From: Thermococcus bergensis
GTDB taxonomy: Archaea > Methanobacteriota_B > Thermococci > Thermococcales > Thermococcaceae
Length of the DNA: 64,000 nucleotides
NCBI RefSeq assembly: GCF_020386975.1
Contig: NZ_JABFNK010000005.1
Span: 124,001-188,000 of the forward strand
Direction of reading: 5' to 3'
Shown: positions 53,768-61,438 of the stretch, in pieces
Numbering within the stretch: position 1 is the stretch's first letter
Layout of the letters: each line of letters begins with the position of its first letter
Notes under the pieces: model-generated
Database searches by the model: none
What the model was told of the DNA's origin: nothing
Seen by the model: only the letters and a program-made list of their open reading frames with translations
Position numbers and translations under genes: made by a program

Positions 53768-54304
53768 ATGGAGTTCTTTGAAGTGCTCAAAAAGAGGCGG
53801 AGCATAAGGCGCTTTCAGGATAAACCTGTACCGAAAGAGCTCGTGGAAAAGCTCCTCGAGGCCGCTTTCCTCTCTCCGAGCTCCTACAACAAGAGGCCAT
53901 GGCATTTTGTAGTTATTGACGATAAAGAGAAGCTTGAGGCCCTCTCAAGAGCTAAACTGGGAGCATCAGGTCTCAAAACGGCGCCGGTAGCAATAGTCGT
54001 TACCGCCGATGAGAGCAGGAGCGACGTCTGGATCGAGGACGCTAGTATAGCGGCCGAGCACATTCAGCTGGCAGCGTTTGACTTGGGTTTAGCTTCATTC
54101 TGGGTGCAGATACGGAACAGGATGCACGACGAGACTAAAACAGCAGAAGAATACGTGAGGGAGCTTTTGGGCATTCCAGAAAACTACCGCGTACTGTGCA
54201 TAATCGGGATGGGCTATCCAGCGGAGAACAAGCCGCCCCACGGCGATGAAGTCTTTGAGTGGGAGAAGGTTAGCCACAACGAATTTGGAAAGAGGTTTAA
54301 GTAG
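53768..54304 (+). CDS. Nitroreductase-family FMN oxidoreductase
   Basis: A 178-residue enzyme with FMN-binding 'KRRSIRRFQDKPV' at the start, 'SPSSYNKRPWHFVVI' and 'VLCIIGMGYPAENKP' near the end. Oxidises NAD(P)H and reduces flavin or quinone-like substrates; the true substrate is unknown. GGTGATGGGATG lies before ATG 53768. Its last eight bases overlap the 3' end of the flavodoxin gene on the other strand. Confidence 0.88.
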   Translation: MEFFEVLKKRRSIRRFQDKPVPKELVEKLLEAAFLSPSSYNKRPWHFVVIDDKEKLEALSRAKLGASGLKTAPVAIVVTADESRSDVWIEDASIAAEHIQLAAFDLGLASFWVQIRNRMHDETKTAEEYVRELLGIPENYRVLCIIGMGYPAENKPPHGDEVFEWEKVSHNEFGKRFK

Positions 54305-54758
54305 CCATCAGGGCCTTGAGCTCCTCCTGGAGTTCTTTAATTCCTTTTTCAAGCTCCTTCTTCACCAGGGTCTTTTTAAGGAGCGCCTTGTCGCCGTAGA
54401 GCGCCTCCATCTGGTCGAGGCACTTCCCGGAATTGCCCATGCAGGTGGCAAAAAAAGCCGCTGCCTTAATTTTCTCCCTGTTCTGCAGAAGGTACGTCCT
54501 GATCGCGGGGGTTACTCTTCTATTCCATGTGGGGCTTCCGATTATGACGAGGTCATATCCCGAGGGGTCTTTCGTGAATTCTATCTCTGTTGTCTTTCCC
54601 CTCGTGGCGTCGTAACCTGCCATCAGAATGCCAAGGATGCCTTTGCGGGACTTTTTGTCTATAACCTCATCAACCTCTGCACCAAGGGTCTCTGCGAGAT
54701 CTTGAGCCACTCTCTTAGTGGTTCCACTCCGGGAGTAGAAGACGACGAGCGTTTTCAT
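54297..54758 (-). CDS. Flavodoxin-like protein
   Basis: A 153-residue flavodoxin-fold protein. The FMN phosphate loop is 'YSRSGTTKRVAQDL' at residue 8, and the isoalloxazine loops are 'GSPTWNRRVTPAIRTYL' near residue 76 and 'ATCMGNSGKC' near residue 106. It probably transfers electrons in the cytoplasm. Confidence 0.9.
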   Translation of the reverse strand: MKTLVVFYSRSGTTKRVAQDLAETLGAEVDEVIDKKSRKGILGILMAGYDATRGKTTEIEFTKDPSGYDLVIIGSPTWNRRVTPAIRTYLLQNREKIKAAAFFATCMGNSGKCLDQMEALYGDKALLKKTLVKKELEKGIKELQEELKALMAT

Positions 54759-54863
54759 AGTATCACCCTTTTAATGTCGCTGGCAGGGTTAATAGGGTTT
54801 TCTCAGACCGCGCACACTGATGTGCAAATTCTCGTCTCGAAGATGCTTTTGATTGCCGGCCCC

Positions 54864-55958
54864 TCAAGAGGAAGTAAGGAAAAGAACGGCAGTAGTTGCC
54901 ACCGTGGAAAGGAGAAAGTAGGGGAGGGAGTACTTCTGAAAGTCCTTTATACTCACCCCTGCAATCCTCACGGCTATCAGGTTCGCGAGCGAGCCCACTA
55001 TTATTCCGTTTCCCCCGAGGTTAACGCCAAGGGCGAGGGGGAGCCATTCGGGCTCGGAGGGAAGCAGGAGAACCGTGGCCGGAACGTTGCTGATAACCTG
55101 ACTTATACCCGCTGAGAGGAGCATGAGCCCCACTCCTTTCCCGGGGAAGGAGAGTCCAAGCTCTGAAAGCAGGATGGACAGTTCCCGGAAGTCCACGAAG
55201 ATGAGGGCAAACGTGAGTATCAGAGCCCAGTCGAAGCCAAAGAAGGCCCTTCTTCCGAATAGGAAAACCAAGGTTAGCGTGAGGGCAAGTCCCGCGTACT
55301 GTATGTGGAGCTCCGCAAGGAGGACGTTGAGGACGAGGAGACCCGCTGAGATGGCAAGGAGGGGTTTATCGACGTGCATCGTGAGTTCCCTGCGGGCTTC
55401 GTAGGGTTTCTTTTTGATTATGAGGACGTAGGGTAAGAGGAGAGCCAGCCAGAGAGCCACGAAGGGGACCATCGAGAGCACGAACTCTAAAAATCCGAGT
55501 TTGTAAGCTTGCCAGATGATGACGTTCTGGGGATTGCCTATAGGGGTAAGGGAGGAACCAACGTTAGCGGCAATGGCTGAGAGGGCCGTGGCTTTGGCAA
55601 CGCTCACCCCTGCGGCCCTCGCCGTCATGGCTACTATCGGTACGAAGACAAACATCGCGGTGTCGTTCATTATGATGGCCGACGAAACAGCTATTATCAG
55701 GACGAAGAGCGCGAGAAGTCTTCTCTTCGAACCGCCTGAGAACTTCAGAGCCTTCAGGGATGCCCATTCGAAAGCCCCCGAGAGTTCAATGGCCCGACTC
55801 GTGAGGAGGAGGGCCGTTATGAAGGTCAGGCTCCCCCAGTCGATAAAGCGCGGCGTGTTCGATATGAGGGAGGGATCGGCTATAGAAAGGGCGACATAAA
55901 GGGCTACAAGGAGTGAGAGGAACCATTCACGCCTTACCAGCTCTGTGAGCTTCCCCAT
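54864..55958 (-). CDS. Ion transporter (ArsB/NhaD superfamily, SLC13-like)
   Basis: A 364-residue protein with about ten membrane helices. The repeated hairpin motifs 'NVGSSLTPIGNPQN' and 'GNGIIVGSLANLIAVRIAG' belong to the ArsB/NhaD and SLC13 groups, which move anions or sodium. Direction and substrate are not clear. On the minus strand a TATA box (CTTATAAACC) lies at 55990-55999, and a MarR operator is 80 bases away in the shared control region. Confidence 0.85.
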   Translation of the reverse strand: MGKLTELVRREWFLSLLVALYVALSIADPSLISNTPRFIDWGSLTFITALLLTSRAIELSGAFEWASLKALKFSGGSKRRLLALFVLIIAVSSAIIMNDTAMFVFVPIVAMTARAAGVSVAKATALSAIAANVGSSLTPIGNPQNVIIWQAYKLGFLEFVLSMVPFVALWLALLLPYVLIIKKKPYEARRELTMHVDKPLLAISAGLLVLNVLLAELHIQYAGLALTLTLVFLFGRRAFFGFDWALILTFALIFVDFRELSILLSELGLSFPGKGVGLMLLSAGISQVISNVPATVLLLPSEPEWLPLALGVNLGGNGIIVGSLANLIAVRIAGVSIKDFQKYSLPYFLLSTVATTAVLFLTSS

Positions 55959-56036
55959 TGCACCACCGAAGCGCCTGTGTAAGAGCTGGTTTATAAGCCT
56001 GGCGGAGGACTTTGGCGGAACATTTTTAAGTCATAG

Positions 56037-56050
56037 GTTTCAATTGAAAC
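56037..56050. promoter_or_regulatory. Palindromic operator, probably for MarR
   Basis: GTTTCAATTGAAAC is a perfect 14-bp palindrome that lies between the TATA of the marR gene (TTTTTAAG, 56022-56029) and its ATG. MarR proteins bind such TTCAATTGAA-type sites, so autoregulation is likely. Confidence 0.6.
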
Positions 56051-56052
56051 TC

Positions 56053-56466
56053 ATGCAGAAAAGCGAGAGACCCTGCGACCTGATTTCGGAGCTCTACTGG
56101 CTCATGCGAAAAGCCTTCGAAGGGAGGCTTGGGAAAATCGGGATAACTTTCCTGGAGTTTAAGGCCCTTATGCACCTTAGAGAGACCAAAACCCAGGGCG
56201 AGCTTTTAAAGAGCATGAAGGTCTCCAAAGCGACCGCCTCAAAGGTTCTCCGCTCCCTTGAAAATAAAGGCATTATTGAGAGGGAGCGCAGGGGAAAGAG
56301 CTATAGGATAGGGCTCACAAATAAAGGCCTTGAGTTGCTCGAGGAAATAGCAAAAGCTGGAAAGGAGCTTGATGAAAAGATTTTCGCCGAAATGAGTGCA
56401 GATGAAAGAATTGTTTTCGTAAAGCTGCTGAGAAAGGCCATAAAAGGACTGGGGGGAGAAGAATGA
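56053..56466 (+). CDS. MarR-family transcriptional regulator
   Basis: A 137-residue winged-helix protein, with the recognition helix in 'KVSKATASKVLRSLENKGII' (residues about 58-77) and wing 'ERERRGKSYRIGLT'. It overlaps the MATE gene by four bases. ATG 56053 is only three bases after the palindrome, so the mRNA may have a very short leader and the repressor would block it. It most likely senses a toxic compound exported by the MATE protein. Confidence 0.88.
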   Translation: MQKSERPCDLISELYWLMRKAFEGRLGKIGITFLEFKALMHLRETKTQGELLKSMKVSKATASKVLRSLENKGIIERERRGKSYRIGLTNKGLELLEEIAKAGKELDEKIFAEMSADERIVFVKLLRKAIKGLGGEE

Positions 56467-57845
56467 GTGAAAAAGCCATCAAAGGAGTCCAGCTTCTGAG
56501 AGGAGATCCTAAAAAAGCCCTTGTAAGGCTTTCGATACCCATGATGATAGGCATGTCCGTCCAGACCATTTACAACCTTGCAGACGGAATATGGGTGTCG
56601 GGACTCGGTCCCGAAGCCCTCGCGGCAGTAGGCCTCTTCTTCCCAGTTTTTATGGGAATAATTGCGCTCGCCGCGGGCCTTGGGGTAGGTGCGAGTTCTG
56701 CAATAGCGAGAAGGATCGGTGCAAGGGACAAGGAAGGTGCCGACAACGTTGCCACCCACTCCGTCCTTCTCGGCCTGATTGTTGGAATTGTGATAGCCCT
56801 CACAACGTTGCCCCTGATTGATGAGATTCTCATGGCAATGGGGGCAAGGGGAAGGACCGTCGAGCTTGCCGTGGAGTATTCCCGCGTTCTCCTTGCGGGG
56901 GCAGTGGTTGTTGTCTTCAACAACGTGGGTAACAGCATCCTGAGGGGAGAAGGGGATGCAAACAGGGCAATGTATGCCATGGTTCTCGGTTCCGGCCTCA
57001 ACATAGTCCTTGACCCGATATTTATCTACACCCTCGGTTTTGGCGTCGTCGGAGCTGCATATGCTACGTTGCTCTCCATGATAATAACTTTCCTCTTCAT
57101 CGCCTACTGGCTCTTCATAAAACGGGACACCTACGTGAACATAACCCTTAGAGACTTTTCGCCGAGCAGGGAGATCCTAAAGGACATCCTCCGCGTTGGT
57201 CTGCCTTCCTCGCTCTCCCAGCTCTCGATGTCCATAGCGATGTTCTTCCTCAACAGCGTCGCCATAACCACTGGAGGGGAGAACGGAGTTGCAGTCTTCA
57301 CGAGTGCGTGGCGAATCACGATGCTCGGTATAGTGCCCATACTCGGAATGGCGGCCGCGACCACATCCGTCACTGGAGCGGCCTACGGGGAGAGGAACGT
57401 CGAGAAGCTTGAAATTGCCTATCTCTACGCCATCAAGCTTGCCTTCATGATAGAGCTTGCCGTTGTTGCGTTCATAATGCTCTTCGCGCCCCAGGTGGCA
57501 TACCTCTTCACATACTCGGAATCTGCCCAGGTGATAAAGAGGGAGCTCATAAGCGCTCTAAGAACCCTCCCGGTCTTTCTCGTCCTCACGCCCTTCGGAA
57601 TGATGACTTCAGCGATGTTCCAGGGCATAGGGGAGGGCGAGAAGTCCCTAATCCTCACAATATTCAGGACGCTCGTGATGCAGGTGGGCTTTGCCTACAT
57701 CTTCGTCCACTATACGACCCTGGGCCTCAGGGGAGTGTGGATTGGAATAGTGATTGGAAACATGGTTGCTGCTATCTTCGGCTTCCTGTGGGGGCGGATA
57801 AGGATAGGGGCATTAAAAAAGAATTCAGCTCTCCAAAGCACATGA
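56463..57845 (+). CDS. MATE-family efflux transporter
   Basis: A 460-residue protein with 12 membrane helices. The N-terminal half shows 'SIPMMIGMSVQTIYNLADGIWVSGLG' (only its first part is needed: SIPMMIGMSV) and 'GVGASSAIARRIGARDKEGA'; the second half repeats 'GMAAATTSVTGAAYGERNVE'. It exports drugs or cationic compounds using Na+ or H+. The ATG overlaps the marR stop, showing translational coupling and co-regulation. Confidence 0.92.
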   Translation: MSEKAIKGVQLLRGDPKKALVRLSIPMMIGMSVQTIYNLADGIWVSGLGPEALAAVGLFFPVFMGIIALAAGLGVGASSAIARRIGARDKEGADNVATHSVLLGLIVGIVIALTTLPLIDEILMAMGARGRTVELAVEYSRVLLAGAVVVVFNNVGNSILRGEGDANRAMYAMVLGSGLNIVLDPIFIYTLGFGVVGAAYATLLSMIITFLFIAYWLFIKRDTYVNITLRDFSPSREILKDILRVGLPSSLSQLSMSIAMFFLNSVAITTGGENGVAVFTSAWRITMLGIVPILGMAAATTSVTGAAYGERNVEKLEIAYLYAIKLAFMIELAVVAFIMLFAPQVAYLFTYSESAQVIKRELISALRTLPVFLVLTPFGMMTSAMFQGIGEGEKSLILTIFRTLVMQVGFAYIFVHYTTLGLRGVWIGIVIGNMVAAIFGFLWGRIRIGALKKNSALQST

Positions 57846-57872
57846 AAACTGTTGCAAAGAGCACAAGGACAT

Positions 57873-59960
57873 TCAGAACACCACCCCTCTTTCTCCTTCT
57901 ATTATGCCGACTTCGCTGTTATACCCCATCTCTAGGCCGAAGACCCCAAAGTGATCGTAGAGGTCTTCGCTGAAGAACTTGGCCTCGTCAAGCACCCATA
58001 TCGGAACGTTCACAGTCTTTTCGATGACGAATATCGTAGTCCTCAGCTTCTCCTCATCGCTCAGCTCTTCCCAGTTCGAAGCGTACTCAAGGGCAGTATC
58101 CAAGAACGGTCTTGGGATTGCCGGGAGGCTAATGAAGGTGTCCCTCGTCGAGAGCCAGTCCTCGCTCCCCCTCCACCTGGACAGCGTTTTCAGGGTTTTC
58201 CTCTTCAACCAGTGTTGACTTATGGCCCCCTCAAATCCGCTCCAGATTTCTTCGTAGAACCTGTCGTTCAGTTTGAGAAGGTGGAGCTCGCTTCCAATTC
58301 CTTCAAGCTCGCCGAGCAGATTAACGCTTGCCTCGAAGCTCTTTTTATCGTAGGGAAGATAGCTTTTCTCCCCCTCAGGCTCGAATATAAAGGCTTTCCC
58401 TCTCTTTAGTCCCCTTCTGTTAACTCTCCCGAACCTCTGGATGAGGGCATCAATTGGGGCGACCTCTGTATACAGGACGTCGTAGTCAATGTCAAGTGAG
58501 ACTTCAACCACCTGCGTCGCCACGAGGATTCCGCTCTCGATCTTTTCAACTAGCTCCATCTTCCTCCTCTTGTCTTCGTTGGTGAAGCGGGAGTGGAAGA
58601 GGTAAACGTCCTTCCTCTTCCTTTTCAGCTCCGTGTAGAGCTCCCTCGCCCTCGTGACGGTGTTAGCTACGACTAACACTTTTCCCCTCGCCTTGGCAAT
58701 CTCGTCCACCGCGTTGAGGAGGGGTTCACCCCTAACAGCCACTTCAACCCTCCTCCTTGAGGAGTACCTCTCCTCAACTTTCTTGAACGGAATCAGTGGT
58801 TTTAGACCCCTCTTCTCGAGCTCCTCCGCGAGGAGAGAGGGCAGCGTGGCGGACATGACCGTTACCTCAGCCCCGAGGTGTTTCCTCGCGTACTCAATCC
58901 CGTCCAGGATGAGGGAGAGCGTGTACGGGCTGTAGGCGTGAACCTCGTCTATCACCCAGTGCGCGCCCCTCAGGGCGAACTCCCTCACCGAGAAGCGGGG
59001 GTAGTTGAGGAAAGCTAAGAGCACCTGATCGACTGTGGAAACGAAGACCGGCTTCATGGCGTAGCGGTGGAGAAGTCTCTCGTCGAGTACTCCCCTGTAG
59101 TAGAGACTCAGGAACAGAAGGCTGTGGGCGAAAGAAACTTTGTCTCCGAACATCTTCTCGAAGCGCTTCCTCATAGCTTCTGTGGTGGTTATCGTCGGAA
59201 GGGAGTAGACGAGCTTAACCACACCATCGGGAGTCACCAAAAGGCTCGTCTCGGTCTTCCCGTCCCCGGTGGGGAGCCTGAAGTATCCACCACCCTTTCC
59301 AAGAACGGCCAGCTGGTAGTCCCTAGGAGAAAACCCATTTGCCTCCAGATAGGAGAGCGTCCCCTCCCTAACCCACTCCCCCGAGAGGTGGTAGGTTTCA
59401 GCCTTCATTCCCGCACTCTCAAGCCAGTCCGAAACGCGAAGAAGGCCGTTGAACAAGGTATAGGTTGAGCGGATGGTGATGGAGTCAAAGCGATTATCCT
59501 CAAGCTCTCCTCCGATGATTCTTTCCCTAATCTCCCAGGCGAAGTCGGACGGGTCGGAAAGCGCTTCCCCATCAACTATCAGCCTTTCTCCATTATCCAT
59601 CTCCCGCTCGTAGAGGGCCTGGTGGAGGTCGGAGTGATGTGATAGGATAGAGGCGAGCGCGATGCTCCTGAAGGGCTCATCACACTCCAGGAAGGCGGAG
59701 ACGAGCTCTACTCCAAGGTAAGCGTGCGGTGGGGCTTTCCTGATTTTCCCATCAAGCTTCGCCTGGAACCTGTCGTCGAGTTTGCCGAGGTCGTGGAGGA
59801 AGACGTGTCTCAAAAGACAGGGCTCAAGGGAGGAATCGTGCGGTATCCTTGAGAGCAGCTCCCTCGCTATCTCCTCCGCTCCCCTTGAGTGTTCGTAGAG
59901 GCTCTTATCCGGCTTTGCCCTCTTTTTCTTCATGAGCCTTATAAGATCTTCCCACTCCAT
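57873..59960 (-). CDS. cas3: CRISPR-associated helicase-nuclease Cas3
   Basis: A 695-residue type I Cas3 with an N-terminal HD nuclease and a C-terminal superfamily 2 helicase. HD residues occur in 'YEHSRGAEE', 'HVFLHDLGK' and 'ILSHHSDLH'. Helicase motifs are Walker A 'LPTGDGKTE', the DEVH box, 'MSATLPS', and 'QVVEVSLDID' with 'QRFGRVNRRG' (motif VI). It cuts and unwinds DNA recruited by Cascade. It lies directly downstream of the cas4 remnant. No Cascade genes (cas5, 6, 7, 8) are in this window. Confidence 0.94.
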   Translation of the reverse strand: MEWEDLIRLMKKKRAKPDKSLYEHSRGAEEIARELLSRIPHDSSLEPCLLRHVFLHDLGKLDDRFQAKLDGKIRKAPPHAYLGVELVSAFLECDEPFRSIALASILSHHSDLHQALYEREMDNGERLIVDGEALSDPSDFAWEIRERIIGGELEDNRFDSITIRSTYTLFNGLLRVSDWLESAGMKAETYHLSGEWVREGTLSYLEANGFSPRDYQLAVLGKGGGYFRLPTGDGKTETSLLVTPDGVVKLVYSLPTITTTEAMRKRFEKMFGDKVSFAHSLLFLSLYYRGVLDERLLHRYAMKPVFVSTVDQVLLAFLNYPRFSVREFALRGAHWVIDEVHAYSPYTLSLILDGIEYARKHLGAEVTVMSATLPSLLAEELEKRGLKPLIPFKKVEERYSSRRRVEVAVRGEPLLNAVDEIAKARGKVLVVANTVTRARELYTELKRKRKDVYLFHSRFTNEDKRRKMELVEKIESGILVATQVVEVSLDIDYDVLYTEVAPIDALIQRFGRVNRRGLKRGKAFIFEPEGEKSYLPYDKKSFEASVNLLGELEGIGSELHLLKLNDRFYEEIWSGFEGAISQHWLKRKTLKTLSRWRGSEDWLSTRDTFISLPAIPRPFLDTALEYASNWEELSDEEKLRTTIFVIEKTVNVPIWVLDEAKFFSEDLYDHFGVFGLEMGYNSEVGIIEGERGVVF

Positions 59961-59963
59961 GGC

Positions 59964-60291
59964 TCACACCCAGCAGAAGTCCCTGTAGGCACATCTTTTA
60001 CAGTAGGGCTTCTTTTCCGCTTTAGGTGGGCTCTCGAGGGAAATAACCTTTTCGATTCCCTTAAAAGCCTCCTCAAGGACCCCAACGTCTTCCCCCGTCA
60101 GCTCGACCTCCTCGGCGGTACCCTCCTTGGGGTATGAAACGAGGCCCTTAGCTCTAACTCCAGCCTTCAGGAGGAGGTAGAGGTAGTACTTCAGCTGCCA
60201 CCTCGCAGGTTCCTCGAGCTTTGAACTCTTCTTCACCTCGATGACCTGGAGGCCATCTCTCTTCCTCACGACGTCGAGCCTCGCCCGTTCT
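59964..60291 (-). pseudogene. cas4: Truncated cas4 (C-terminal part)
   Basis: About 105 residues read as the C-terminal part of a RecB-type Cas4: 'ARLDVVRKRDGLQVIEVKK' carries the nuclease residues of the Asp-(x)-Glu-x-Lys motif, then 'WQLKYYLYLLLKAGV', and the Fe-S Cys cluster tail 'PYCKRCAYRDFCW'. The N-terminal 90 or so residues, including the first cluster Cys, are missing, replaced by unrelated DNA at about 60292. Without these it should not work as a full Cas4. Confidence 0.75.
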
Positions 60292-60511
60292 GCCTACCCG
60301 TAAAGTGTGTGTAGGGTGTTAATTTCGTAACGGGTAGGCTTCCAGCCTCCCGTCTTCATTGGCTGGCTTTCGGGGGGAACGGAGACTCCCCACATCTTCA
60401 AGGCTCTCGACAGTCCCCATTCGGGCTTGACAAACCCCACATTCTGGGAACTGCTTCACCACAAGGAAGTATAATTAGAGACTATTTAAAAATTACGGAA
60501 AACAAAAGAAT
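60292..60511. other. Insert separating cas1 from the cas4 remnant
   Basis: About 220 bases that belong neither to cas1 nor cas4. At the cas4 side a 10-bp inverted repeat (GCCTACCCGT 60292-60301, ACGGGTAGGC 60330-60339, 28-base loop) is seen. On the minus strand a TATA-like TTTTTAAATA (about 60483-60492) is followed by two open frames of about 45-55 codons; one contains 'ECGVCQARMG' and the other 'KPEWGLSRALKMWGVSVPPE'. These could be the relic of a mobile element's end, but I cannot identify it. Confidence 0.45.
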
Positions 60512-61435
60512 TCAAAAGTTCCATTTATCACTACCTATGAAACAGCCCTCAAGCCTGATGAGGTACCTAATGGAGACGTTCCTCCTGAGCCCCGGGTGGA
60601 GGACTTTTCTCTCAAGCTCGCCGTTGAGCTCCGGAAGGAAAACCCTCAGCCCCTCGCGGTTAAGCATAACTCCAGCGTCCCTCTCGAAGTGCTCTTCCCT
60701 TATCTTTCCCCTATTTACGAGCCGCAAAATTACTCGGAAGACCGTTATTGGCTTGAAGATGTCGGCAAAGTCGAGTGCTAAGGAGTACCTCCTCTCTAGG
60801 GGCTCGTGGAGGAAGCTTATGGCCGGATGGAGGTAGGTCTTCCTTATCTCCGAGAGGGCCACCGTGTAGAGGACGGAGTTGCCGTAGCTTATCATGGCGT
60901 TGACCTCGTCCTTCGGCGGCCTTCTGCCCCTCTCTCTGAACTCGAAGTTCTTGAGGAGAGAGCCGAAGAGGGCGTAGAACTCCTTCCAAAGGGTGCTTTC
61001 AACGCCCATGAGCTCGGCCGGGCTTTCTCCATCGACGGGAATCCCTTCAATTGCCGAGGCATCGGCGCGGTAGGATTTAAGGAGTGCGAGCATTGAGGCC
61101 TTTATGCCCTCGACGAACTGCTTTGCTATGTAGAGGCGCTTTTCTTCATCGAGATAGTGCTCCGCCTGCTTTATGACAACGCTCCCGCTCACCTGGTCCT
61201 CGACCGGCATATAAGAGCCTCTGTAATAACCATACTTGTTGTAGAAGTGTACAGGAACGTCCTTCTCGGAGAGGAGCTTTATGGCCCCGCTCGTCAGCGT
61301 CACGGGTTTAAAGCAGTAGACCTCACTCGTAGAGTTCACGGGTATGGCTTTCTTACCGTTCTCGTTCTCGAAGAAGAGGGTGTTGCCCCTCCTCTCGAGG
61401 ACGCCCATCTGGGTTATGTACACGGGCTTCTTCAT
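60512..61435 (-). CDS. cas1: CRISPR integrase Cas1, C-terminus altered
   Basis: A 307-residue Cas1, which integrates new spacers together with Cas2. Metal-site residues are visible as Glu in 'NAMISYGNSVLYTVALSEI' context, His in 'YLHPAISFLHEP' and Asp/Glu in 'LALDFADIFKP'. The family end normally continues after 'IRYLIRLE' with about 20 more residues; here it turns into 'GCFIGSDKWNF' and stops. The change lies beside the 60292-60511 insert, so the last codons were probably lost. No cas2 is present in the window. Confidence 0.88.
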   Translation of the reverse strand: MKKPVYITQMGVLERRGNTLFFENENGKKAIPVNSTSEVYCFKPVTLTSGAIKLLSEKDVPVHFYNKYGYYRGSYMPVEDQVSGSVVIKQAEHYLDEEKRLYIAKQFVEGIKASMLALLKSYRADASAIEGIPVDGESPAELMGVESTLWKEFYALFGSLLKNFEFRERGRRPPKDEVNAMISYGNSVLYTVALSEIRKTYLHPAISFLHEPLERRYSLALDFADIFKPITVFRVILRLVNRGKIREEHFERDAGVMLNREGLRVFLPELNGELERKVLHPGLRRNVSIRYLIRLEGCFIGSDKWNF

Positions 61436-61438
61436 AGC

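Noticed and set aside
54246-55115. A 289-codon open frame on the plus strand across 54.2-55.1 kb
   Set aside because: It is antisense to the flavodoxin and ion transporter genes, which have clear family motifs.
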